A DNA stretch of 64,000 nucleotides. Origin: Vreelandella salicampi. Its GTDB lineage: Bacteria > Pseudomonadota > Gammaproteobacteria > Pseudomonadales > Halomonadaceae. The notes under the pieces were generated by a model. It saw only the letters and a program-made list of their open reading frames with translations. It had not been told where the DNA came from and made no database searches. The translations under genes and the position numbers were made by a program. Positions 1 through 11,410 of this stretch are shown piece by piece. The first letter of the stretch is position 1; every line of letters starts with the position of its first letter. Where the stretch lies: positions 62,001 through 126,000 of the forward strand of contig NZ_JACCDF010000006.1 in assembly GCF_013415105.1 (NCBI RefSeq). The letters are read 5' to 3'.

Positions 1-1998
1 ACTCTCGATGGCCGTCTTTCTCAACACCGCTTGACCCTGGACACACAAGGCGCACCCCAGAACTCACTGCTTGAGCAAGCTTCAATGGCATTGGAAGGAA
101 GCTTTAACCAAGCAGAAAAATACTACCGTTCCCGTATCACACCGATAGAAGTGGTTTCAGACGCCGGTACGATTCGCTTGGAAGACGCGCTGGATATCGA
201 TTACCGCATAGCAAGCGGCGAAGCCAACGTATCACCGTTTTGTCTGCGCCGCGAGGAGGGCGGTGTCGTTTGCTCAGAAGAGCCCCTAAGCGCTTCCCCC
301 ACTGCGGGAGAGGCCGTGCTCACGCTACGCGAAGTCCCGATGCAAATGGTCACGCCGTTTTTGCCCGAGGGCTGGTCATTGGACGGTGATACCACCGCCG
401 ATGTGGCCGCCTCATGGCAGGACGGTGGGCAGCGTTGGCAGGCGGATATGCAGCTTTTGAGCGAACTGGCGATTACCGCCATTAACGACTTCGGCCAACC
501 CGTCGAGCTTCCGCGCGTAACCCTCGACGCCCGCGTTAACGCAACCCCTGAGCGCGCCCAGGCTGATAGCACACTGTCTTTTTCTGAAGCAGGCGACGTC
601 GGGCTTTCACTGTCCATAGCGGATCCGCTAGGAGAAGGCCGGCTAGATGGCGAGTTAACGGTTGAAGATGTGTTGCTCGCCCCGTATCGCCCAATGATAG
701 TGGGCATGGATACTTTGGCCGGCAGGCTTAATGGCAACGTTCAGATTAGCGGTGTCACCGAGGAACCTGACTTACAAGGTCAGCTTGAACTTTCCGGCAT
801 TAATGCCGCCGGCCCAGACTTACCGTTGGTTATCTCGGAAGGAGAAATCAACGTGGCACTCGATGGCCCGTCTGGCACGATTGACGGCTTTATTGGCGCT
901 GAGCGCGGCCGCCTGAACATTACCGGCGATGCCGTTTGGCCAAGTAACGAGCCTTGGCGCATGGGTGTGGATCTTAACGCAACGCAAGCGCCGCTACTCA
1001 TCTCGCTGCCGCAGTTTGGCCGTTTAGAAGTGGCACCCGATATTCGCGTTCGAGTAACACCTGCGCGGTTACAGGTACGGGGTAACGTGCACGTGCCCTG
1101 GGCCCGGCTTGAGGTAGGAGACACGCCCAGCTCGGCAACGGGGCCTAGTAGCGATGAAATCATCATCACCGAGCGTGATGACCGTGAAGCGCAAGAGCGT
1201 AAGCAGGCTCGCGCAGAGAATGGAGAATCCAGTGCGGCCGATGAGTTGGCGCAAGAGGGCATGGCGATAGATGTGCTGCTCACGGTGACATTAGGCAGCG
1301 ATATGCAGTTGTCGGCGTACGGTTTAGAGTCCAATTTAGGTGGCACATTGGAGGTTCGTCAAGATAGTGGCGGACTACAGCTTTTCGGCGACGTTAACTT
1401 AGTCGATGGTCGCTTTAAGGCGTTTGGGCAGGACCTATTGATTCGGCGGGGAGAAATCCTCTTCAGTGGCCCACCAGGGTTGCCTACCCTTGATTTTGAA
1501 GCGATTCGCAATCCTGAGGTCACCGAAGATGATGTGATTGCCGGGCTCAGTGTAACGGGGCTTGCCGAAGCGCCCGACGTTGCTATCTTCTCTGAGCCGG
1601 CGATGAACGAGACGCGTGCGCTGTCGTATCTATTGCGCGGTCGTGCGCCGGATGCTAGTGGGGGCGGAGTGGATAACGCCGTGACGACAGCGCTCATCGG
1701 CATGTCGCTTGGTCGCACCGGCGGCGCGGTCGGCTCCATTGGTGAAGCCTTTGGTATTGATGACCTCACTTTAGATACCACCGGCGCCGGAGACGACAGC
1801 CAAGTCGCACTTACGGGTCAGCTCACCGATGATATTCGCGTTAGCTACGGGGTAGGGATTTTCTCCCCGATTGCCGAGCTTACATTGCGCTACACGCTCT
1901 GGCGCAACCTTTATTTGCAAGCGGTGTCAGGGACTTCTCAGGCTGTTGATCTCATCTATGAGTTTAATATCTCAGGCAACCCGCGCATTTTCGATTAA
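1..1998 (+). CDS. tamB: Translocation and assembly module protein TamB, C-terminal part
   Basis: This is the 3' part of a gene that begins before the window; the frame is open from base 1. TamB is an inner-membrane-anchored periplasm-spanning protein that works with TamA in outer-membrane protein or lipid transport. The visible 665 residues are a repetitive beta-rich protein with many short strands. They end in a DUF490-type C-terminus, with glycine-rich stretches near the segment 'GRTGGAVGSIGEAFG', a beta-barrel-like tail and a terminal aromatic Phe-Asp. The family is usually 1,200 or more residues, so about half is missing. There is an acidic/charged insert of about 40 residues around window position 1180-1250. 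The next gene, msrA, follows after 46 bases on the same strand. The upstream tamA cannot be seen. Confidence 0.85.
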   Translation, partial: TLDGRLSQHRLTLDTQGAPQNSLLEQASMALEGSFNQAEKYYRSRITPIEVVSDAGTIRLEDALDIDYRIASGEANVSPFCLRREEGGVVCSEEPLSASPTAGEAVLTLREVPMQMVTPFLPEGWSLDGDTTADVAASWQDGGQRWQADMQLLSELAITAINDFGQPVELPRVTLDARVNATPERAQADSTLSFSEAGDVGLSLSIADPLGEGRLDGELTVEDVLLAPYRPMIVGMDTLAGRLNGNVQISGVTEEPDLQGQLELSGINAAGPDLPLVISEGEINVALDGPSGTIDGFIGAERGRLNITGDAVWPSNEPWRMGVDLNATQAPLLISLPQFGRLEVAPDIRVRVTPARLQVRGNVHVPWARLEVGDTPSSATGPSSDEIIITERDDREAQERKQARAENGESSAADELAQEGMAIDVLLTVTLGSDMQLSAYGLESNLGGTLEVRQDSGGLQLFGDVNLVDGRFKAFGQDLLIRRGEILFSGPPGLPTLDFEAIRNPEVTEDDVIAGLSVTGLAEAPDVAIFSEPAMNETRALSYLLRGRAPDASGGGVDNAVTTALIGMSLGRTGGAVGSIGEAFGIDDLTLDTTGAGDDSQVALTGQLTDDIRVSYGVGIFSPIAELTLRYTLWRNLYLQAVSGTSQAVDLIYEFNISGNPRIFD

Positions 1999-2044
1999 GT
2001 GTTTTTTCTCACTTAGACAGCTCATTTAGACAGGTAGCGACGTT

Positions 2045-2656
2045 ATGACACTCTTTACAGGCGCACTTCCCGGGCGTGGCACACCGATTCCCACCAGTGA
2101 ACGACACGTGGTCAATGGCGAATCACTTCACCCGCCGTTCCCCGAAGGATACGAAACACTCGTGGTTGGTATGGGCTGTTTTTGGGGTGCTGAGCGCCTT
2201 TTTTGGCAGCTGCCCAGCGTACACGTCACAGCCGTCGGTTACGCTGGCGGCGAAACGCCCAACCCTACGTATGAAGAAGTTTGCACCGGGCGTACCGGGC
2301 ACGCTGAAGTCGTGTTAGTGGTATTCGATCCTACGCAAACGGACGTGGAAACCCTACTTCAGGTTTTTTGGGAGAACCACGATCCAACACAAGGGAATCG
2401 CCAGGGTAACGATATTGGCCCTCAGTACCGCTCCGCTATCTACACCACCAACAAGGCACAGCTTGAACGCGCTAAGCGCAGCGCCGATGTCTATCAGCAG
2501 CAACTGACCCGCGCAAGGCGAGGCGACATCACGACGGAAGTCAAACAGCTTGATACTTTCTATTACGCCGAAGCCTACCACCAGCAGTATCTCGAAAAAA
2601 ATCCCGGCGGCTATTGCGGCTTAAAAGGGACCGGCATTAGCTGCCCGATCAACTGA
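2045..2656 (+). CDS. msrA: Peptide-methionine (S)-S-oxide reductase
   Basis: MsrA reduces the S-epimer of methionine sulfoxide in proteins and free methionine, with thioredoxin as electron donor. The 203-residue length is normal for the longer proteobacterial form. The catalytic motif GCFWG lies at residues 44-48, with nucleophile Cys45. The family blocks YAGG and '[20 protein letters not shown]' follow, and the C-terminal [11 protein letters not shown] holds the resolving cysteines. The ATG at 2045 is used because the N-terminal stretch resembles the E. coli-type extension. The gene lies 46 bases after tamB and 40 bases before a cytochrome gene, all on one strand, so co-transcription is possible. 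The product is cytosolic and part of oxidative-stress repair. Confidence 0.95.
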   Translation: MTLFTGALPGRGTPIPTSERHVVNGESLHPPFPEGYETLVVGMGCFWGAERLFWQLPSVHVTAVGYAGGETPNPTYEEVCTGRTGHAEVVLVVFDPTQTDVETLLQVFWENHDPTQGNRQGNDIGPQYRSAIYTTNKAQLERAKRSADVYQQQLTRARRGDITTEVKQLDTFYYAEAYHQQYLEKNPGGYCGLKGTGISCPIN

Positions 2657-2695
2657 GCATTAAAGAAACACCGCCACTAGAGGTATGTTGATACA

Positions 2696-3256
2696 ATGCT
2701 TGATGTATCCGATTTATACAAAGCTGGGGGCCTTGCTCCCAGACGCTCTACCTGCTTGGTGAGATCATCTTTGTTAGGTTTTGTCGTTATTGCCGCAATA
2801 ACACTCGCCACGACAGGCGCTTATGCTGATTCACATGGAATCTCAGCACCCAAAGACGTAGACGAAACGCGCTTTGAAAGCGAGCGTGAAGCGGTCATGT
2901 GGCGCCAGCAAGAATTGAAAGATATTGAAAGTTTATTGCGTCAACTGCGCTTTGATCTAGTGAACAACCGCGATGCAAAAGCGGCGGCGCCACGGTTAAA
3001 AGAGCTGAAAGAGCGCGCTAGTGCCGACAATCTCATACCGGCGTATATTGTCGGCACGCATGGGCACGGCTCCGATGCACGTCCCGAGATTTGGGAAGAG
3101 TGGGGCCGCTTTGAGGACGGGTTTTACGATTTGGAACAGCGCATTGATACGCTAATAGACGCCGCCAATGCGGAGGAGTACCGCGCGGCGGCGAAAGCTC
3201 TTTCAGAAGTCGGGGATAGCTGTAAAGGCTGCCATCGTCAATATCGCTACGATTAA
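2696..3256 (+). CDS. Periplasmic c-type cytochrome, cytochrome c' / c556-like
   Basis: This is a 186-residue exported haem protein. The N-terminus is an extended signal peptide: a basic/polar lead, a hydrophobic core at about residues 25-40, and Ala-Tyr-Ala before the mature start. The only haem-binding motif is CKGCH, nine residues from the C-terminus. This position, together with the alpha-helical, charge-rich body, is typical of cytochrome c' and c556. Members bind nitric oxide or serve as small electron carriers in the periplasm. The start ATG at 2696 has a GAGGT stretch about 13 bases upstream. A second protein of the same type is encoded at 27413. The redox partner cannot be named from the context. 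Confidence 0.8.
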   Translation: MLDVSDLYKAGGLAPRRSTCLVRSSLLGFVVIAAITLATTGAYADSHGISAPKDVDETRFESEREAVMWRQQELKDIESLLRQLRFDLVNNRDAKAAAPRLKELKERASADNLIPAYIVGTHGHGSDARPEIWEEWGRFEDGFYDLEQRIDTLIDAANAEEYRAAAKALSEVGDSCKGCHRQYRYD

Positions 3257-3282
3257 CGCATTGAGATGACTAAGCGGCGTTG

Positions 3283-3930
3283 TTAGCTGCTCGGTTGTAG
3301 ACGGTCAATACGGTAGAGCGTTTCTACCTGAGAAAGGCCCGTCACCGTGCAGTTAAGGTCTTTCACAAGACCGTCTTTTAAGCCGTAAACCCAGCCATGG
3401 ACGGCAATTTCATCGCCGCGCTGCCAGGCTCGTTGTAATATCTTGGTGCGACAAAGGCTGTTGACTTGCGCTTTAACGTTTAGCTCACACATGCGATCAA
3501 TCTGTTCATCCAGCGTGAGATGATCGAGCGAGCCGCGATGATGATTATAGAGTTCACGTACTGAGTGAAGCCAGTAGTCGACAATTCCGCATTCACCCCC
3601 GGTAACCGCCGCTTTAACGCCCCCGCAACCGTAGTGGCCCACCACCATGATGTGTTTCACTTTCAGCACATCCACCGCGAACTGAACCACGGAGAGAGCA
3701 TTCATATCGGTATGGTGCAGTAAGTTTGCCACGTTACGGTGCACGAAGACTTCGCCTGGCGGCAGGTCGATAATTTGGTTTGCTGGCACACGGCTATCGG
3801 AGCAGCCAATCCAAAGGTAATCGGGATTTTGTTGCCGTGATAGTCGCGCAAAGTAGTCGGGATCTTGTTCGCACATTTGTTCCGCCCATGCGCGGTTATT
3901 GGCTAACAGGGTATCAATAGGATTGGGCAT
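3283..3930 (-). CDS. can: Beta-class carbonic anhydrase
   Basis: It interconverts CO2 and bicarbonate in the cytosol. The zinc ligands of the beta class are all present: Cys43 and Asp45 in GCSDSRVP, then His99 and Cys102 in GHYGCGG. The length (215 residues) and the opening 'PIDTLLANNRAW' match E. coli Can. I chose the ATG at 3930 because family homology begins there. An in-frame ATG at 3963 would add eleven residues with no family support, although neither start has a strong ribosome-binding site. The gene is divergent from gor, with about 125 bases between them, and convergent with the cytochrome gene at 2696. Confidence 0.93.
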   Translation of the reverse strand: MPNPIDTLLANNRAWAEQMCEQDPDYFARLSRQQNPDYLWIGCSDSRVPANQIIDLPPGEVFVHRNVANLLHHTDMNALSVVQFAVDVLKVKHIMVVGHYGCGGVKAAVTGGECGIVDYWLHSVRELYNHHRGSLDHLTLDEQIDRMCELNVKAQVNSLCRTKILQRAWQRGDEIAVHGWVYGLKDGLVKDLNCTVTGLSQVETLYRIDRLQPSS

Positions 3931-4055
3931 AACCTTATCTCGCAGCTGTAACGTAAAATTCATCGATGAAAACCTAAGCGTTTTAACCTTACCACGGTGC
4001 TAGGTCAATAACGCGCCGGATACCCAGCAGCTAGATTCAGCCTTAGGAGCCGAGA

Positions 4056-5435
4056 ATGACAGATGTAACACGCTACGAATACGATCTCTTTGTGATAGGT
4101 GCAGGCTCAGGTGGCGTCCGTGCTGCGCGTATGGCAGCGGCCGAAGGCGCATCAGTCGGTATCGCGGAAGATCGCTATCTTGGCGGCACGTGTGTCAACG
4201 TAGGTTGCGTGCCGAAAAAACTCTATTCATACGCAGCACATTTTCACGATAGCTTTGATGATGCCGCAGGATTTGGCTGGCAGTTGCCCGGACCGGCAAC
4301 GTTTGACTGGACCACTCTACGGGAAAACAAAACAGGGGAAATCAAACGCCTTAACGGCATTTATCAGCGCTTACTCGAAAGCGCGGGCGTCACGCTGTAC
4401 AACGCTCGTGCAAGCGTTGTGGACGCGCATACCGTGATACTCCATACCCCGGAAGGTGAGCAGAAAATCAGTGCCGAGAAGATTTTAGTCGCGACCGGTG
4501 GCTGGCCTTGGGTACCAGACTTTCCCGGCAGTGAGCACGCCATTGATTCCAACCGCGTGTTTGACCTTGAAACGTTTCCAGAGCGTTTTTTGGTCCTTGG
4601 CGGCGGTTACATTGCCGTTGAGTTTGCGAGTATTTTTAACGGGTTAGGCAGCGAGACCGAACTTATTTATCGCGGCGATTTGTTCTTGCGGGGGTTTGAT
4701 CAAGAAGTGCGCGAATTCACCCGTGATGAAATGGCCCGTAAAGGCGTAAACCTGCACTTCAACACCAATATTGCGCAAATTGAGCCAAGCCAGGGCGCTT
4801 ATCTTGTCACGTTGACCAACGGTGATACGCTTGAAGTCGACGCTGTGCTCGCCGCCACCGGACGCCATGCGAATGTAGCAGGGCTGGGGCTAGACACACT
4901 AGGGATTAATCTCGACGAACAGGGAAAAATCCCCGTTAACGAACGCTTTGAAACAGCTGTCCCGTCGGTGCTCGCTCTTGGCGATTTGATAGCCGGGCCA
5001 GAGCTTACGCCAATTGCACTGGCAGAAGCGATGCAGTTGGTTGATATCCACTTTAAGCAGCTCTCGCCAGCAGCCCTGGATTATGCCACGATTCCGACCG
5101 CGGTTTTCTGCCATCCCAATATCGGCACCGTGGGCCTTTCCGAAGAGCAGGCCCGCGAACGTGGGGATATTCGCGTTTATCGTACCGATTTTCGCGCGAT
5201 GAAACATACGCTCTCTGGCAGCCAAGAACGTACGTTAATGAAACTAGTGGTCGATGACGCAACCGACGTGGTTTTGGGTGCCCACATGGTCGGGGAGGAG
5301 GCCGGCGAAATTATGCAGGGAATTGCCATTGCGGTGCGTGCCGGTTTAACTAAGGTCGATTTTGATCGTACCGTCGGAATTCATCCAACGGGGGCGGAAG
5401 AGTTTGTCACGCTACGCAGCTTAGCGCGTCGTTAA
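4056..5435 (+). CDS. gor: Glutathione-disulfide reductase
   Basis: This is an FAD- and NADPH-dependent enzyme that keeps glutathione reduced. The FAD-binding GAGSGG motif is at residues 15-20. The redox-active disulfide is in GGTCVNVGCVPKK (Cys46 and Cys51). A second dinucleotide-binding segment GGGYIAVEFA is near residue 190. The C-terminal HPTGAEE holds the catalytic His443. The length of 459 residues is usual. The ATG at 4056 follows TTAGGAGC at a good distance. A rho-independent terminator lies just downstream, so the gene is probably monocistronic. Glutathione from this enzyme also serves the GloB hydrolase encoded at 59750. Confidence 0.96.
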   Translation: MTDVTRYEYDLFVIGAGSGGVRAARMAAAEGASVGIAEDRYLGGTCVNVGCVPKKLYSYAAHFHDSFDDAAGFGWQLPGPATFDWTTLRENKTGEIKRLNGIYQRLLESAGVTLYNARASVVDAHTVILHTPEGEQKISAEKILVATGGWPWVPDFPGSEHAIDSNRVFDLETFPERFLVLGGGYIAVEFASIFNGLGSETELIYRGDLFLRGFDQEVREFTRDEMARKGVNLHFNTNIAQIEPSQGAYLVTLTNGDTLEVDAVLAATGRHANVAGLGLDTLGINLDEQGKIPVNERFETAVPSVLALGDLIAGPELTPIALAEAMQLVDIHFKQLSPAALDYATIPTAVFCHPNIGTVGLSEEQARERGDIRVYRTDFRAMKHTLSGSQERTLMKLVVDDATDVVLGAHMVGEEAGEIMQGIAIAVRAGLTKVDFDRTVGIHPTGAEEFVTLRSLARR

Positions 5436-5460
5436 GGCGTTTGTATCTGACACTTTCAAG

Positions 5461-5482
5461 GCGGGCTTTTGCCCGCTTTTTT
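5461..5482 (+). terminator. Rho-independent terminator after gor
   Basis: A perfect six-base stem GCGGGC/GCCCGC with a TTTT loop is followed by TTTTTT. It lies 25 bases after the gor stop codon and isolates gor from the ectoine operon. Confidence 0.9.
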
Positions 5483-5611
5483 ATGATTGGGATGCATTGT
5501 AGAAAAGTCGTCTAAACTGAAAAAAAGCGCCTTAAAAGGCCATCCCAATTCATAGCACTCAAGTTGCATAACAAAAATTTATAGAATAGCCGTTTGTAAA
5601 TAATTTGATTT

Positions 5612-5640
5612 TTGAATTGCTCATAAGCAGCTGTTATAAT
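5612..5640 (+). promoter_or_regulatory. Sigma70-type promoter of the ectABC operon
   Basis: TTGAAT at 5612-5617 and a perfect TATAAT at 5635-5640 are separated by 17 bases. The element lies in the AT-rich stretch 32 bases before the ectA ATG, so the mRNA leader would be short. In Halomonas elongata ectA is known to have osmoregulated sigma70- and sigma38-type promoters. Whether sigma38 also acts here cannot be told from the sequence. Confidence 0.65.
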
Positions 5641-5671
5641 CCTTCCGAAATCGCAAAAGCGAAGCATAACT

Positions 5672-7619
<1,948 letters not shown>

Positions 7620-7685
7620 ACGCAGACGTCATGCAAACTGCATAGAATGGCCTAATCGTAGGGCCACTTCAAATGAGGGAAAAAT

Positions 7686-8078
7686 ATGATCGTTCGTAAT
7701 ATAGAAGAAGCTCGCCAGTCAGATCGCCTAGTGAAAGCAGAAAATGGCAACTGGGATAGCACGCGTCTGGTATTGGCAAACGACGGCGGTAATTTCTCAT
7801 TCCACATTACCCGTATTTTTGAAGGTACGGAAACCCATATTCACTATAAGCACCACTACGAATCCGTTTACTGCATCGAAGGCGAAGGCGAAGTGGAAAC
7901 CTTAGCAGACGGTAAAATTTGGCCAATCAAACCCGGCGATATTTACATTCTCGATCAGCACGATGATCACCTGCTGCGTGCCCACAAAACCATGCACTTG
8001 GCTTGTGTCTTCACGCCGCCGATTACCGGGAATGAAATCCACCGCGAAGATGGCTCTTACGCACCGTCTGAGGACTAA
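7686..8078 (+). CDS. ectC: Ectoine synthase
   Basis: EctC cyclises N-gamma-acetyl-diaminobutyrate to ectoine, the compatible solute, in the cytosol. The 130-residue protein is a small cupin; the barrel includes [19 protein letters not shown] and '[16 protein letters not shown]', typical of the family. GAGGG lies before the ATG. Neither ectD (hydroxyectoine) nor a dedicated aspartokinase follows, so ectoine is the product seen here. A terminator lies 37 bases downstream and ends the operon. Confidence 0.97.
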   Translation: MIVRNIEEARQSDRLVKAENGNWDSTRLVLANDGGNFSFHITRIFEGTETHIHYKHHYESVYCIEGEGEVETLADGKIWPIKPGDIYILDQHDDHLLRAHKTMHLACVFTPPITGNEIHREDGSYAPSED

Positions 8079-8115
8079 ACACAGGCTTACTAAACACAGG
8101 CTTTACGCTGTTATC

Positions 8116-8145
8116 AGCCCGCAGAATCACATGCGGGCTGTTTTC
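8116..8145. terminator. Terminator after ectC, possibly bidirectional
   Basis: An eight-base perfect stem AGCCCGCA/TGCGGGCT (8116-8123 with 8132-8139) is followed by GTTTTCT on the plus strand. It lies between the ends of the converging ectC and DUF3833 genes. Just beyond it the stretch TTTCTATCTAATACCTA occurs twice in tandem (about 8141-8174). Confidence 0.8.
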
Positions 8146-8172
8146 TATCTAATACCTATTTCTATCTAATAC

Positions 8173-8733
8173 CTACCTCTGCTCAAAAATCAGCGTGATT
8201 TCGCCCAACGTTACACCAAACTTACGCATGGCAGTACGGTTGATAAGTCGCCCATCTGGCTGAAGATACATCCAATCATCCATCGTAAAACTAATCGTGC
8301 GGCCACTGATCTCGATATCTAGCGGGTAGCGCATGTGGAAAGCATTGCCGTATTGGCGCGCGTCAACTTCGCCTTCGACATCGCTTGCACGGCCAATCCA
8401 GTGATGTGCGTCAACACGCTCGAACGTCCACACACGGTGATCTTTATCACCATTGGCGAAAACGAAAGACTCGTCTAACGTTAAGACATTGCCATCATAG
8501 TCACCGTCGATATCGACGGTAAATTGGCGCTGTAGTTCGCCACTGTAATCCTGGACAATCCCCCAAGCACGCGTGCTACCGGCGAAATACTCGCCAATAT
8601 CCAGCTTGGGTTCGCGATCAACGTATTGCTCAACGTCAACGCCGGTACAGCCAACAAGCATCAGAAGCACTAACACCAAGAACCAATGTCGATAAGCAGT
8701 GGGGATGTTTCGGATGAGCAAAGCATGGGTCAT
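8173..8733 (-). CDS. DUF3833 family lipoprotein
   Basis: This is a 186-residue protein. After a hydrophobic N-terminus it has the lipobox LVGC with Cys29, so it is probably lipid-anchored in the envelope. The body matches the DUF3833 family pattern: 'LDIGEYFAGSTRAWGIVQDYSG' near residues 40-61 and 'DDWMYLQPDGRLINRT' near residue 160. No biochemical role is known. The start at 8733 is chosen because a clear GGAGG lies seven bases before it; longer in-frame starts lack one and would precede the signal peptide by odd residues. It converges with ectC. Confidence 0.8.
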   Translation of the reverse strand: MTHALLIRNIPTAYRHWFLVLVLLMLVGCTGVDVEQYVDREPKLDIGEYFAGSTRAWGIVQDYSGELQRQFTVDIDGDYDGNVLTLDESFVFANGDKDHRVWTFERVDAHHWIGRASDVEGEVDARQYGNAFHMRYPLDIEISGRTISFTMDDWMYLQPDGRLINRTAMRKFGVTLGEITLIFEQR

Positions 8734-8858
8734 AAGCGCCTCCAAATAAATCATACAAACATCATATAGCGTATAGCAATGGTAGAGTATTTTTCGGGCT
8801 GGCGCAGCCACAATACGTTGCTATTAAGAATAGCTAAACCGTATTACCCTTTAGTTCG

Positions 8859-8874
8859 CATAATATATATTATG
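8859..8874. repeat. 16-bp perfect AT-rich palindrome
   Basis: CATAATATATATTATG reads the same on both strands. It lies in the 268-base gap between the start of the DUF3833 gene and the start of the protease-ligase operon, so it could be an operator for either one. No other clear signal was found in this gap. Confidence 0.5.
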
Positions 8875-9001
8875 TTAAATAAGGAATTTTAATTTTTCAG
8901 GTGCCAAACGAAATTGGAATGACAATGTCATTAGTACAGTTGGACAGTACGATAGCGACTCCTTATCATTTCAATCCTATGAATAAAGGATGCGTCACAC
9001 C

Positions 9002-9841
9002 ATGCGCCACGGTTTTATTTGGGTAGCGGCAGCCCTGTCTCTGTCATTAACGGGTTGTGCTTTGTTGCAGCCTAACAATGATACTCCCCCACCTCTCAGT
9101 GAGCCGGCCTTCCATGCGCGCATCAATGAGCTAGCCCAAGATGTTTCAACACAGTGCAATCCACCTGGCACAGTGGAACAAGCTCAGCACGAGCGCCAAG
9201 TTTTAACGGCCGATGTGCGCGAAGTAGGTAGTTTGCTGCGGCACCTACGTCAAGATATTCAAACATTACAAGCGCGCGGTGGTGAGCCGGTTATCGTGCG
9301 TGAGGAGTGCGAAACTCACGATGTGCTAGACACCAAAACCCTGCTTGGACGCAATGAATGGGTAGGCTTGCCTGGTATTGGCACCTACTTAAAAGCCCGC
9401 GTTGATTCCGGTGCTAACACCTCGTCGCTTTCTGCCCGAGAGATCACGCGCTTTGAACGTGACGGAGAAGATTGGGTGCGGTTCAAACTCGCCCTTAATG
9501 ACGATGATGTTGCGGTTGAGGAAAAACGTAATGAATGGATTGAAGCGCCGGTTGAGCGGCGTGTACGTGTTATTCAATCCACAAATGATGAGGGTGATTC
9601 GAGGCCCGTCATATCACTACTGATGACACTCGGGCCGATTCGCGAAAACGTCGAATTTACGCTCAATAACCGTTCGCATCTAAGCTACCCGGTTCTGCTA
9701 GGTCGCCGGTTTTTACTCGATATTGCGCTTATCGATGTTGCAGAAACTTACCTGCATTCACGCCCTGAATTCCCCGGCGGTGAGCCATCGGAAGAATCAG
9801 CAGCTGATGAAGCTGTCGACCAAGATGATAACGAAGAGTAG
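9002..9841 (+). CDS. Retropepsin-like putative zinc protease lipoprotein (PF05618-type)
   Basis: This is a 279-residue lipoprotein with lipobox LTGC (Cys19). A helical linker of about residues 70-105 leads to a C-terminal domain of the family annotated as putative ATP-dependent zinc protease. That domain has the aspartyl-protease-like signature DSGANTSS at Asp135 and a later 'YPVLLGRRFL' strand, like retropepsins. It ends in a very acidic tail. The start at 9002 is preferred over the ATG at 8990 because AAAGGA (8985-8990) is correctly placed only for the former. It heads an operon with a membrane transglutaminase-like protein and an ATP-grasp ligase. The three together suggest making and trimming amide-linked peptide tags on envelope or cytosolic targets; the substrate is unknown. 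Confidence 0.8.
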   Translation: MRHGFIWVAAALSLSLTGCALLQPNNDTPPPLSEPAFHARINELAQDVSTQCNPPGTVEQAQHERQVLTADVREVGSLLRHLRQDIQTLQARGGEPVIVREECETHDVLDTKTLLGRNEWVGLPGIGTYLKARVDSGANTSSLSAREITRFERDGEDWVRFKLALNDDDVAVEEKRNEWIEAPVERRVRVIQSTNDEGDSRPVISLLMTLGPIRENVEFTLNNRSHLSYPVLLGRRFLLDIALIDVAETYLHSRPEFPGGEPSEESAADEAVDQDDNEE

Positions 9842-9886
9842 CGCTATCAGGCGCGCTTAACACTAAAAAACATAAGGGCTTGATGC

Positions 9887-11410
9887 ATGTCTCGGCTTCC
9901 CTTTTATGCCATTGTTGGCCTTTTACTTATTGCGGGCATCGCCATGAGCGTGCACCGGCATCTGCAGTTTGAGATTCCCTGGCTTCCCGGCGAACAGCGC
10001 CAAGTGTGGGAAGTGGAAGCGATGATCAATTTTAACGCGCAAGATGGCCCGGTAGAGGTTGACTTCTCCCTGCCCTCTCACCAACAAGGGTTTCGCGTTT
10101 TAACCGAGAACACGGCCTCCTCCGGCTATGGTTTGGCTTACCACGCTGACGAGTTTGGGCGTCGTGCTCAGTGGACCATTCGCGAGGCGGCAGGCAGCCA
10201 GCAACTGTATTATTCAGCGCAAATTCTGGTCTCGCCGGAGGCGCAGATGACCTCTCAAACAGCCCCTGAACTCCCCCCCGAGACGCCGTGGGAGCGCCCT
10301 TACGACACTGCCGCCACCGAGGTGATCGAGCAGGCTTGGGCACGCAGTGCCGATAATGCCACCTTCGCCCGAGAGTTAATCCGCGATGTAAACGGTGATC
10401 GCCAAGGGGAGAATGCCCGCCTTTTGTTGACCCAGTTTGAGTCTACGGAGCTGCTTGTACGGCTCTTGAACCAAGCTGGCGTTAAAGCACGTGCGATTAG
10501 CGGTTTGATGCTTGAAGACGGCCGCCGCCGTCAAACCTTGAGTAACTGGATTCAGGTGTTTAGCGACAACGAAGATCAGTGGTGGTTGTTCCATCCGAAG
10601 AGCGGTGAACAAGGCAAGCCAGAGAACCTGCTGCTTTGGGAAACGGGCGGCCAAGCCATTCTTGAAGTACAAGGCGGAACGAATTCACGTGTCACCTTCT
10701 CGATGCTTACCCACTCTCAGCCCGCGTCAGCGGCTGTGCGCAATCATTTATCCGATGACACCCTGTTGAACTTCTCTATTCACAGTTTGCCACTCGAAGA
10801 GCAGGCGCTTTTCCAAACGATTCTGCTGATTCCGATCGGTGCGCTGATGGTGGTGTTGCTACGCGTGCTGGTCGGGATAAAAACATCCGGCACCTTTATG
10901 CCGGTATTAATTGCCTTGGCTTTTATTCAAACGTCGCTTTCAACCGGCTTAGTAGGCTTTTTACTCGTAGTGTCAGTCGGCCTTGTGATTCGCAATTACC
11001 TGTCTTATTTGAACCTACTGCTTGTCGCGAGGGTATCGGCGGTTATCATTACCGTCATTGCAATTATTTCTGTCTTCTCTGTATTAGCGTACCGAGTAGG
11101 GCTAAACGCAGGGCTGACCATTACGTTCTTCCCGATGATCATTTTGGCCTGGACCATTGAGCGCATGTCGATTCTTTGGGAGGAAGAAGGCCCTAAAGAA
11201 GTCCTTATGCAAGGGGGCGGCAGCTTAGCTACGGCGGTATTGGCCTTTTTGGCGATGAATAACCCGGTGGTGCGCCACATCACGTTCAATTTCTTAGGTG
11301 TACAGTTTATCTTGATGGCGTTAATACTGATTTTGGGTAATTACACAGGCTATCGCCTCTTGGAATTGCGCCGCTTTAAACCCATCACCGATGACGAGCC
11401 GAAACCATGA
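9887..11410 (+). CDS. Inactive transglutaminase fused to a seven-helix membrane domain
   Basis: The protein has 507 residues. An N-terminal membrane anchor (residues 5-22) is followed by a periplasmic transglutaminase-like domain. Around residues 310-495 a block of about seven hydrophobic helices is seen, starting after 'EEQALFQTILLIPIGALM'. This is the architecture of the families named inactive transglutaminase and 7TM-transglutaminase. The gene sits between the retropepsin-like lipoprotein gene (45-base gap) and the ATP-grasp ligase gene, with which it overlaps by four bases (ATGA). The likely role is binding, without cleavage, of peptide or amide bonds made by the ligase. This is inferred from family and context only. 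Confidence 0.82.
   Translation: MSRLPFYAIVGLLLIAGIAMSVHRHLQFEIPWLPGEQRQVWEVEAMINFNAQDGPVEVDFSLPSHQQGFRVLTENTASSGYGLAYHADEFGRRAQWTIREAAGSQQLYYSAQILVSPEAQMTSQTAPELPPETPWERPYDTAATEVIEQAWARSADNATFARELIRDVNGDRQGENARLLLTQFESTELLVRLLNQAGVKARAISGLMLEDGRRRQTLSNWIQVFSDNEDQWWLFHPKSGEQGKPENLLLWETGGQAILEVQGGTNSRVTFSMLTHSQPASAAVRNHLSDDTLLNFSIHSLPLEEQALFQTILLIPIGALMVVLLRVLVGIKTSGTFMPVLIALAFIQTSLSTGLVGFLLVVSVGLVIRNYLSYLNLLLVARVSAVIITVIAIISVFSVLAYRVGLNAGLTITFFPMIILAWTIERMSILWEEEGPKEVLMQGGGSLATAVLAFLAMNNPVVRHITFNFLGVQFILMALILILGNYTGYRLLELRRFKPITDDEPKP

Noticed and set aside
201..737. Long open frames antisense to tamB, and many similar ones opposite metH, cysI, the DUF3987 gene and others
   Set aside because: They mirror the codon structure of well-supported genes in high-GC DNA, and have no family features or ribosome-binding sites.
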